From Lethocerus indicus (taxonomy: Eukaryota; Arthropoda; Insecta; Hemiptera; Belostomatidae), in NCBI GenBank assembly GCA_019843655.1, contig JACDQD010000001.1, forward strand, positions 49,292,794 to 49,356,793: 64,000 nt of DNA. Direction: 5' to 3'. The position numbers and the translations under genes are program-made. Each line of letters starts with the position of its first letter. Position 1 is the stretch's first letter. This document shows positions 49,601 through 59,838 of the stretch, in pieces. The notes beneath the pieces were generated by a model. That model was given only the letters and a program-made list of their open reading frames with translations, was not told the DNA's origin and ran no database searches.

Positions 49601-50987
49601 CTGAATTAAAAAACAATCCAGCCGTCTTCGGAAAGTTCTCAGAGACGCAAACAATTGTTTTGATCTAACCGCGGGCCGGTTTATTACTAGCAATGACCAC
49701 AAACTGATCGGTTAATAGTTATACTATAATATGAAAGACATTTTTGTAGCCACGTAACCTACATATATACTCCTCGTTCGACTGGGACGTTTGACTTTTT
49801 ATTATTTCTTTGTTCGAACATTGTTATACACTATTATTTGAAATATGCGAATCGGTATTTTTAGAATTCTCCTTCCGAAATGTGCATTCACCGGTATTGA
49901 GAGTGGCGGACATTATATCAGCCAATTCCAGTGTTTAGGAATAAACTTTAAGGAGTCAGCCGGCTTTCATGATCAATTGCAAATTTTAGTCGAATAGGAA
50001 AGCAGCTCGTTATTTTCTGTACCCCCAGTAGAATTCTACAATTTTACATCTACAATTCTAATATTGTACAACTACTAGCTCGCAGCAAGGTTCAAAAGAC
50101 GGCCCTTCTGTTTTCCCCCCTCCCCACTCACGAATTTAGAAAATGTTTGAAAACAATTAACAGAAAATTTTTAGGTAAAGTAGTACCATTTAATACTGTT
50201 ACAACAGTAACAGTAATGAGATACGCACTGTCGGGTGACATGAAATTTTTTAGTGTTGTTATTTTTCAAAACTTTAACTCCATCGTATACCGGACCAACG
50301 AACCTACCGTCTTAAGCTGTACCGGCTTCGACCGCTAGCCATCGCCAGTAGCATCGACGTATCGGCTAGGTGAGAAGGAGCTAGCGATAATAGGAATGAT
50401 TTGTTTTTTTTTCAAACCGATCAGCCAATTGGGTTCCGGTAAAAAGTGCCCCATCGGTGCCCGGCAGACGTCTACTTTAATACCGCATCGTTATCGGGTT
50501 ATTCACCGAGGGCTTCCATTCTTCAATTCTTCCCGCTTCTTATTTATAACGCTCGTAATGTTTATTTAAGCCGGCCAAGTGCCGTGTCGCCGCGTCGTTT
50601 ACTCCGAACGAGATTTTCGAACCGGATATAGTCAATTTCTTCAAGAAGGGACGGTACTTATTATCCTGCCGGCTTCGTGGTCTTAAGGTCGCTCAAGACG
50701 TTTCGAGATGTTAACATCCGAAAAGTTTCATCCTCCGATCCGGGATCCGAGGAGAGCGAGAACGGCGTCACGTGCGGCTACTGTAGAAGAAATTTGAGAA
50801 TAAAATAAAACGTTTTTGAAAATACCGATGGGTCGGTACCGAAGGCGGTGAAGATACTATAGCGATGTCTATTCTTCAATTTCCCTCTGCGGGATAACGG
50901 ACAGACACCGTGTCTAAACAGTATACTGGCCTACCTCTCGACAATGGCGGGTAAAATGAAAGCAATAAATATTGTCGGAGAGGGCTC

Positions 50988-51150
50988 ACCTGGCGAAAGT
51001 GCGGAGCGGGCGGGGCTGATGACTGTCCGGTCGGGCGGGCTGCCTGCCTGCCTACGGCCCCTCTACCGCCGCCGCCACCCCCACCACCGCCGCCACCGCC
51101 CACTAATTTCACTCCGATTAGGGCCGGACTAATAGTAATGAGTATGACAC
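50988..51150 (-). CDS. Gly-rich exon-like island at a CpG-rich block, gene unknown
   Basis: On the minus strand a frame runs ...KLVGGGGGGGG... then RPTGQSSAPPAPHFRQ and stops at a consensus donor (CGCCAG|GTGAGC; exon end 50988). The 5' limit is not defined: the frame is open to beyond 51150 without an ATG. The surrounding sequence is dense in CpG and GGC/CCG runs, unlike nearly all the rest of the window, suggesting a promoter-proximal first exon. It could pair with 49514-49600 (same strand, compatible phase). The function is unknown. Confidence 0.3.
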
Positions 51151-52820
51151 GATTTATGGCTGTCCTCCGACCAATTAGAGAAGAGCAAATTCACTCCGGG
51201 AAATTGCCGCCCTCCACCCAGGCAAGCTCAAAAAGACATTAATCGGAAATATAATGGAATACAGCTTTAATACGTATATTAAAGGTACTGCTTTTTAAGT
51301 CGAAAGTTTTTCCCGTTGTTCTGTATTAATTTATAAATTTATTATTTTACTCCGATAATTCGACGACGGAATTTGCACCCTATCTATTAAATATAAAGCA
51401 TTTTCCATTCGTCAATTCCCGATTTGATTTTTTTTATATTCTCGATAAAAATGGCGCCCTGTCCCTTAATCGTATTCTACTGGGTTGGGGTTAAAAATTG
51501 TTATTATTTCGGGGTTATTACAGTACTTACTATCATCATAATATTGTTACTTGTTTTTTCGTAATGCTAATGTATTGGAGAAGTGGTGTTGTTATTTTAT
51601 TCGTAAGATTAATAATATCGTTATCGTAAAAAATTAGGAATAGATTTTTTCGTTATTCGCAACATCGGTAGGGATAAAAATCGGAACATCCCAAGTTCGT
51701 GCGGAGACTAGTCGGAAGCCGGAATTAATTTTCACTTTGCCTAATGGAGAGGCCCGCAGTTTGGGGAAGTTTAGAGGGTGCTTAAAAAGCAAGAGGCACT
51801 TTAAAAGTAAGGAGGTGTGAGTAGGCCCTAACGCTACCGTCATATTGAACTGTGCTTATTGTTTGTGGACGCTTGTGCGTCAGCCGACGTCTTCCAACTT
51901 GGTTCCAAATCGATTTGTAATTGCCAGAAAGGAATTTGAATTGCGGGCGTGACACTTTTTTTAAACGATATATTTTTTCACCCGCTCCCGGAATATTTAC
52001 TCGGTAGATCAGAGCGCTCATCCTACCTGCCGTTTTCGAGAAATATTTAAATTTACGTTTTGCGATTAGAAGTTCATCAGGACTGTGTAACGCCTATTTT
52101 AACTATAATCTCATATAATAGCGTAGAATTTGTCGTAAGAATTAGTTTTAAAAGCGAGTTAGGTTTGTTTTTGAACACGCCATATTCTATGTACCATTTA
52201 AACATTTTTTTTAACATTTTTTTACTGTACAACCAACAATATGTTATAGGTAAAAGTGCAGCCAAATGTTTATTTTTTGAACTGTTTCTTACGACAAAAG
52301 AGACCAAACAGTGATGGTACTTTTCGACTCGCAATATGCAACTTAAATATAAGGAATATTCGCCACTAAATTATGTATCGATTGTTTTAAACCGGTACAA
52401 AGCCGTAAATATAACAGGCTAGCAATACAACGTGTGTATGAACCATTATCTGTACCGCTAGCAAATATCGAAACCTATTTCGGATCTCGCGTTTATTTAC
52501 ACAATTGGCCCTCCTTTAAATGAGTTCGAAAAAGTAGACGCAATTCGAGGAAATGGTTATTTTTAAACAATTTTCCCCGATTTTTTATATTCAATTATTA
52601 TTACAGTATTATTTATAGTAATACCACCAGCTTCATTCCAACTGCCCAATACGTTTCGGCTCCCGCTTCCCCAGGAGCTTGCAGCTTCTTCCTCTCTTTG
52701 GGCGCTCATCGTAGGGGACACTTTTGAGATGTCGAACGTGTTTTAGGATGTTTCTTATCCTGTTTTTTCAGGAATATTTTGAAACAAATTTCTTGGGAGA
52801 GCGAAGAATGCGAATATTTG
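51151..52820. other. Non-genic interval
   Basis: Mixed AT/GC sequence with no supported exon. A piece at about 52290-52335 (GACAAAAGAGACCAAACAGTG...) matches the 3' terminus of the Jockey element and is a very short truncated copy. Confidence 0.4.
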
Positions 52821-53400
52821 TTTTTCTATTCTAAGGCAAAAAATCTCATTCGCGTCACAAAGAACACCGAAGTTCGCTCAAAAAGAAACGCTTAAGCTTT
52901 CCTTCGCACAATGCCCTTGCCAAGGGCTCAAGATCATATGTTCGGTTACTACCTATTCAACGTGGCGTTGTCAAGCGAAAAAAATAAATATGCGAGGATT
53001 TGGCTTCATATACAACATTTTTTAGCACGAAACCAACCCCAAAACAAATCGAGGTTTCTGAAATTTCTCAATGCGGTCGTAAGATATCCAAAAACGGCTT
53101 GCAGCTAACCCGAAACATCTTTCGATAAATATGACACGGCCGTCCGCTTTAATAGCGCATTGTTATCGAAAGCTCGGTATTCACCGGGAGCTTATCCCAA
53201 TGCTCGGACAGTCGTTGAGTCTTCCAAACGTGTCAAACGCCGATTTCAATTCTGCCCATATTTTATTTATAACAGTGGAAACCGATTGGAAGGCACTCGC
53301 GTCAACGTTTCGGTGCTCGGTGCTACCTGTTCTTTAACCTTAAATTCGGAACTAATTTGCTCTTGTCCATCGTGGTTCATGGGCGCGCTGACCTCTACCG
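52820..53400 (+). repeat. Duplicated segment C, copy 1 (downstream of GNBP)
   Basis: It shares GCGTCACAAAG, CTCAAAAAGAAACGCTTAAGC, AGATATCCAAAAACGGCTTGC, AGCTAA-CCCGAAACATC and TTAAATTC-GAACTAATTTGCTC-type blocks, in order, with 54870-55215 inside a GNBP intron. Copy 1 is longer, with extra sequence at about 52900-53070 and 53130-53320. A further loose match (CTTTAATA-CGCAT-GTTATCG, ATTCACCG) lies at 50470-50560. Confidence 0.6.
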
Positions 53401-53712
53401 ACGGTCGCAGGAGCCTGGAGCCGTTCGTGCCGTAATAGTGACGTCGCTGGGATAAAATTGTGCCGTTACCCGCGTTACCAAATGCTACAGCATTATTGCG
53501 ACGGCCGCATTCCGAGTATTCTTAAACCTGTTACAAATTTAATTCGTGGGTTTCGACGTTAAATTATTCTGTAAGAAAAAAGAGAAAATCAATTTCAATA
53601 GAAACATTTATTGATACCAGTCGATTTAAATAGGCTTAATACGATTAGCCATAATCTGACAAATTACTGTCGGTACTGTCGGTAAAAGTCGGCATTAACT
53701 ATGTCGGGGGCA

Positions 53713-56700
53713 TCAGAGGGCGGTGACTTTAACTGAGTCGACGAGGAGACGGATGTCGTCCGCCGACCAGGAGGGACTCCATAAATTCTTGGCTTGCCAG
53801 AAATTGAACATGGCCTGAAACATGAAAAATGAGAATTGAATTGCAAAAATGTAATTTTCTCCGACGGGATCGGATAATTCGATTCGTCGTGACTGTAAAC
53901 GGTTCACTTGCATCGGCGACGGCAAAAAACGCTATTTTCTATCCGAAACGTTTCGATGTCGCTGTTTTAATGTTCGATGTTGTTATCATTTTTGTTTGTG
54001 CTGAGTTTTATGGGGCAGGTTCCACACAACTTCCATGAGACAGATGAAAAGTTATATCGAGTCGAGCTAATTCTCATTTATTTCATTTACCTTGATGTGT
54101 AGATTTTCCCAAGGCTTAGTGTACGTTTGTTTCCCTCGACTGATAACTGAGTTGTCCGGAATTCCGAAATGGCCTCCGACAGCCAGCCCGATGCAAATGT
54201 AGAACTGTATGAGATATAAAACGACCGAGTATTATAATTCGTCCAATTATATAACACAGTTATTTTTGAAATTTCAGAAATTTTCGATTTTTCACTTTTA
54301 CTTTCTTGGGCAAATGTAACTCACATTGGGACCACTGCTGACTGAGTATGAGACCAATCTGTGGTCATCTTTAAAATTTCATAAATTTTCCATTTTTTAA
54401 CCTTTTTGACGGTAATAAAATCGGATAAGAGTCTATTACCTCTTTGTCGAAGGGTGCATCGTTGTCTCCGCTCTCCCATAGTGGATTATCACCGTAGGCA
54501 TAATCGATAATGTTGTACAGCCTTTGCCCATTGGAGACGTAAACTGGGGCCGTCTGATCTCTGTTCTCGTCAGTGTAAAACAGAATCCGGTCTGCGATTA
54601 TCGTATAGCGTGTCAATAAATAATGAATTAGTTACCTGTGTGGCATATTTTAAACTGCGATATCTGGGATAATTCCCAGGTTTAATTTGACACCACGGAC
54701 CTGATGGCGCTCAAAACTAGATCCGCCTGACAATTAGGCTGAAAACTAGACCTAGAAAAAAGGTAGGGGATATTTTTATATCGAATGTCTCCCACCACAT
54801 TGTCCGGCATGTTCCGCTTTTGAGGAGCAACCTTGTGAAATAAATTGCCTGGGTAAGAGTAGAGTATGAAAATTTGCTTTTTATTTTAAGGCAGAAAAGC
54901 GTCAATCGCGTCACAAAGCGACTCGAAGTTGCTCAAAAAGAAACGCTTAAGCTTTCTTAAGCCGAGCCAAGATATCCAAAAACGGCTTGCAGCTAAACCC
55001 GAAACATCATCCGATAAAAAAATTCTGGGTCGTTCTGAAACGGTGAAACATTGCTGATTTCGTGTCACTAACACTTTTTTTTAGTTTATTCTGCCGTCTG
55101 GGTGGAATTTCTGCCATTTCTGCTGGAGTTTTGCTCTCCATACTGCCTAGCAACTGATTCTTCATGCTTAAATTCTGAACTAATTTACTCTTCCGCTCTT
55201 CTTCATCGTGGGCTCATACACCGCCCCAGTGTTTATATATTTCATAGAGTATTCTTTATAATAATATGCTGATTCATGAACGGAACTTGAATATCACGAA
55301 CTGACTTGCTGTAGGATCGGGTAATACTGTGGGAAGAACCTCGGTTAGCATCAGTCGGAGTCGAGGATGAACTGGTAAGTGTTCCGAAAAGTCGGAAGCA
55401 GAAAACACCCGGAATGAAAAGCCCGGAAGGAAAGGGCAAAACCCATTCCTGTGGGGTGAGGTTTTTCCCCCAGTATTACGCCATCCCAAGTTCCATACGC
55501 GGAAATCTTAGGTTATTTAATTCACAAATTTCTTAATGCGCTCAGGATTTACAATATAGAACTGTGGGGATGCGTTTAGAGTACTTACCCGGGGCCCAGG
55601 AGATAGTATATTGGTGGTAGTCGTTACTCCAAGGTTCACTGGCGGCCAAGTACCCGAATCGAGCTTTCGGTTTCTTGAAGTCGTCGTTCTTCGAGAGGAT
55701 GATTCCGCCAGCCACGTATTTTGAACCGATGTCTTCTCCGTTGGGTTTGATGAGTGGGCCACCGTTAATTGAGGCGACCTGTATTTTGCCCGACATATAC
55801 CACGGACCGTAGGACGCGCTCAACGGTTTCAGGGTTAGACCTGGCAGCGGGTAGAGAACCGAGATATAATTATCGTTCCAGAAATGTTGGCTGCCAAAGT
55901 AAGCCCCCAGTTACCATTTAAAGTCTTACCGAAAAGGCTATCTGGAGTGCGCTAAAATTGTTTTCCGAAAGTACAGTACCGATACCTGACCGTTTGCCAT
56001 TCGCTCGCTTTTCGCGGTCTCACCCAGTCACCGATTTTTTTGTCGTATATATCTATTTTGGTATCGCGGGATTTGCGGGTATAGTTGTATATCCGTTATT
56101 TTAATAATTTTTGTCCTAAAATAAGCATTTTATAGCCTAAAGAATTGAAAACGATATAAAAAATATTTAAGGTATCAGTTAAAACATATTGAAGGGGGCT
56201 GTGCGGTACACCGATCTCAACCTTCACCGTTCGATTTGTAGTATAGTATATTCACTGGTGAGTATTCCTATTGAATTTTATATGTTCTTAAAAATTCGTA
56301 GGTTTAGAAATGTAGAAAGAGTTTAAGGGCATAGTGAGGTAGTGTGTGAATGGTATATAAGATTGTGGAAGCGAGTATAAAGCCTTTATATATTATATGT
56401 AATACGTTTATTACTACGCTAATAGTGTTAATTATTATAAATGTATTACTATCGTTTAAACATGTCCCATAATTTTTGTATTTTCAATTATCGACAGAAA
56501 ATTATGAAAAGATGAAATTATGATTTTTTTCGGAAATAATTTCTTCCGCTGGGCTTTATCCTTTGGTGACTGATAAAGAGCATTATTGACTAGGAAATTA
56601 TGAAGATACTATATCATTTCTATTATAATTAATACGCGTAATATTACAATAAATCTGATAGTACGCGTTTCATTCCTAACATTAGAAGGGTACTCTTTTT

Positions 56701-56715
56701 TCTTATGTATACTTA

Positions 56716-56775
<60 letters not shown>

Positions 56776-58516
56776 CATAATAGAATAGACTCACGAGGTA
56801 TTAACCAATCGCCTGAGGGGAATTTGGCCTTGATGGTAATGTTGCCGTACTTGAAGCTGAATGAATTGGCTGTGCAGATCTCACCGCTGTTGATCGGAGG
56901 GAGGATTTGGGCGAATTTCGCTACTTGAGCGCAGTCCAACGGAGTTTTACCAGTACATCTGAAGTTCAAAACGCGCGAGGTTAAGAAATAAGTTGATCGA
57001 GCGATCGATTAAAAAAAACGCTAAAAAATTTGAATTAATGAGCTCGTTGTAGATAGGAGGTGGGAGTATCAAATCGCCAATTGTGTCGATGGCACGTGAC
57101 TATACGGGCGTTACATCTATTTATTCTATATACCGTATACTGTAATTAATATTTCACCCTGAGGTAAAATTGAGGCGGCCCTCCCTTACGTATCGGTCGT
57201 TTTGAATTGTCGGCGTGATGATCAGTTTGCCACCCTCGACACGCGTATTCCCTTCGCCTACCGTGTACGTTACAAATTCGAAATCCTGAAAAAACAAATT
57301 AACGTTTCCGTAGTCGATAATTTAATACAGACAGAGGCAGTGCACGTCGTGCGTAGGCTTCGTTCAATAGTATTATACCTTACTGAAAGTATTAAATAAT
57401 GTAATGTACTTGTACTTTAGCGCGGCGCCACGTTCGGCCTTCGTCGTGAGACGAAGAGCGTTCCCCGAGTTCACGCCCAGAACGAAACTGGATCCCTCCT
57501 ACAACGTATTTCGGGATATGTTGATAGTTCCTCCAACTAAGGTTAGAAAACATTTTCATCGCTGTCGGGCTAAACAACCCACTGGTTTTTGGTTCCATTT
57601 TAGTCGTGTTTACGTTTAATACGGTGCCGCGCTAAAAATACAAGTACCCAATGTATATTCGAATATTTACAACCGTGGAACAGTCTTCTTCCACGGTCGT
57701 TATTTCGAGCGATAGGATACCTCGCCCGATATTTGTAGCGAATGTCTCCACTTGTTTGAGTCCAAGCCGTCGAAGTTTTCCTCGAATATTACCTGGCCCC
57801 GGCAACGCCTCTCCCCACCGACTTCGGTCCAACTCTTCTCGCAGTCCTGGCCTGATTAGAAAAAAATATTTATTATTCCGCTATTTCCGTCGAGAAAAAC
57901 ATCTAACATCTACAAATTAATACGCGAACAAAACTGGCAATAACAAGAAAAGCGTTCCATGCCGATAGTTTTACCGCTAGCAAACTTTAATTTTGGAAAA
58001 CAAGATAGTCTGGATATTAACTAGGTTATGTGCCGTTAAAGCGTGGAATCTAGTTTATGCACAATTCGGTGACCGCCGGCAAACATTCTTAACGAAAGAT
58101 GTCCACGATGACTTAATCTCTCGACATCAAACTGCATTAAATCAATCCGTCGACTCGGTTAGAGATTTTACAGAATGTGTCTGCAAATCTAGAAGCGTCA
58201 CTAACAAGTGTGCTTACGGTAGAACGATAATTTCTAAGCGTTATCAGACGCTTCCTTGGACTGCCCGAATAATTAATCACTCCAATTCCTTTCCGATATC
58301 ACTTTTTTAATTTAAACTATTATCTCGTAAAACAAACAAGGTATAAAGAAGCATATTCGTTTAACTCGAAGCGTTCACATTTAGCGAGCGATACACGAGA
58401 TTGCGAAATAACGGAGGAGTTTGAAAAATGGAGTAAGGGAAATGGAACATACCGGCAACGAGTAGCGCGAAGCCGAAAAGGAGGACCAGAGAGAGCATTC
58501 TGCGGGTAAGCGGCAT
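53713..58516 (-). CDS. GNBP: Gram-negative binding protein / beta-1,3-glucan recognition protein, secreted
   Basis: Eight exons: 58453-58516, 57721-57851, 57158-57285, 56795-56958, 55589-55840, 54440-54591, 54091-54204 and 53713-53814. They total 1107 nt, 368 codons plus stop. The start is MPLTRRMLSLVLLFG, a signal peptide reaching about residue 22; an in-frame ATG 66 nt upstream would spoil it. The mature chain has CEKSWTEVGGERRC, then a GH16-like lectin domain (VIFEENFDGLDSNKW, SFSFKYGNITIKAKFPSGDW, YAYGDNPLWESGD, FYICIGLAVGGHFGIP, FNFWQAKNLWSPSW). The glucanase motif ExDxxE is replaced by SGKIQVA, so it should bind rather than cleave. The N-terminal CBM39 domain of many GNBPs is absent. 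Such proteins sense fungal or bacterial glucans and feed Toll or prophenoloxidase activation. AATAAA (minus strand, 53607-53612) lies about 100 bp past the stop. Confidence 0.87.
54293..54372 (-). repeat. ~100-bp repeat family B, one unit (GNBP intron)
   Basis: On the minus strand: CAGCAGTGGTCCCAATGTGAG then TTACATTTGCCC. It matches the unit core at 12.4-12.7 and 23.2-23.5 kb and lies between GNBP exons 6 and 7. Confidence 0.6.
54870..55215 (+). repeat. Duplicated segment C, copy 2 (GNBP intron)
   Basis: The shorter copy of 52820-53400, in the same orientation, located between GNBP exons 5 and 6. Conserved blocks include CTCAAAAAGAAACGCTTAAG and ATATCCAAAAACGGCTTGCA. Confidence 0.6.
55322..55478. 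mobile_element. Short MITE-like element with TIRs (GNBP intron)
   Basis: The left end is TAATACTGTGGGAAGAACC and the right end, reverse complemented, is TAATACTGGGGGAAAAACC, matching at 16 of 19 positions. Length 157 bp, no coding capacity. The start ATACTGTGGGAAGGAACC also occurs at about 1138, suggesting a family member in the PI3K intron. Confidence 0.6.
56715..56776. repeat. (TA)n microsatellite beside GNBP exon 4
   Basis: About 60 bp of TA ends only about 20 bp from the GNBP exon 4 donor. Confidence 0.95.
57384..57498 (-). CDS. Orphan exon-like island in GNBP intron 2
   Basis: An acceptor (CGTTGTAG) and a perfect donor (TTTCA|GTAAGG) bound 115 nt, open in one phase: EGSSFVLGVNSGNALRL then TTKAERGAALKYK. 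Codon third positions are GC-rich, like neighbouring GNBP exons. Skipping it joins GNBP exons 2 and 3 in phase and gives the expected family alignment; including it shifts the phase of exon 3. It may therefore belong to another transcript or an alternative GNBP form, or be a gene fragment. No family recognised. Confidence 0.3.
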
Positions 58517-58617
58517 CCTACAGTTGCAGACAGACTTTAGCCAACAATGAGCCCAAAGTTTCCCCCTCCAAACATGACCCACTCGTCGACCTCCTCTACT
58601 CGACCCTGCGATAACCC
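58517..58617 (-). promoter_or_regulatory. GNBP 5' flank
   Basis: About 100 bp between the GNBP start codon and the giant simple-sequence tract. CTGCAACTGTAG right before the ATG could be an acceptor of a 5' UTR intron. The promoter must lie here, in the tract or beyond it. Confidence 0.35.
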
Positions 58618-59268
<651 letters not shown>

Positions 59269-59622
59269 CTCGCGTAGGCAGCGAGGAGGCCAAGAGGACA
59301 CGGGGAATATGTATTAAAAAATGTCAGTTATCCCGTTTCATGTGCGGAGGATAGCGGGTCCGGACGTAGGCCCCAGCGGATCACCGGCAGGGGGTCGCAG
59401 AGCTCGTCACCATCGATATCATCGGCGTCGTCAAGCTCAGAGGACGACAGGAAGACGAGGAAGGGGACGAGGAGACGGCGCCCGGAATCCGGTGGGAGAC
59501 GCCACTCCAGCTGAGGTGAGTGGTCTCGGCACACGGGTAGCGGATCTCGGGGTGATGGGGCTTCACCCCGGAAATGCGCACGTCCAGGCTTGCTGCCCGT
59601 GTTCTATATTAAGCCCTGAGGA

Positions 59623-59838
59623 TTGTGGGCCCTCCTAGATACGGGGTCCGACTCCACGCTAATCTCACCGGCGGCGTGCAGGAAGTTTCGGGGAACCACA
59701 TCGGGAGACCCGTGTAAGTGTACGGTCAGGACCGTGACCGGAGTGGAACGTCTGCAGGGCGAGGCGAAGATACCACTCCGGAAGCTGACCGGTAAATCAG
59801 GAACGGCCGCGGTACGTCGCCCGGTTGCCCAGCAATAA
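59623..59838 (+). pseudogene. Retrotransposon aspartic protease, frame-disrupted
   Basis: Contains ALLDTGSDSTLISPAAC, the retropepsin active site DTGS with the usual hydrophobic context. A TGA stop just upstream (about 59617) separates it from the Gag remnant, and the frame ends at 59838 before the RT frame, which is offset by one base. It is therefore either frameshifted by mutation or, less likely here, joined by ribosomal frameshifting. It belongs to the element at 59300-63425. Confidence 0.75.

Noticed and set aside
53131..53435. Plus-strand frames of 68-91 codons
   Set aside because: They lie in duplicated segment C, overlap each other in different frames and show no splice or start context.
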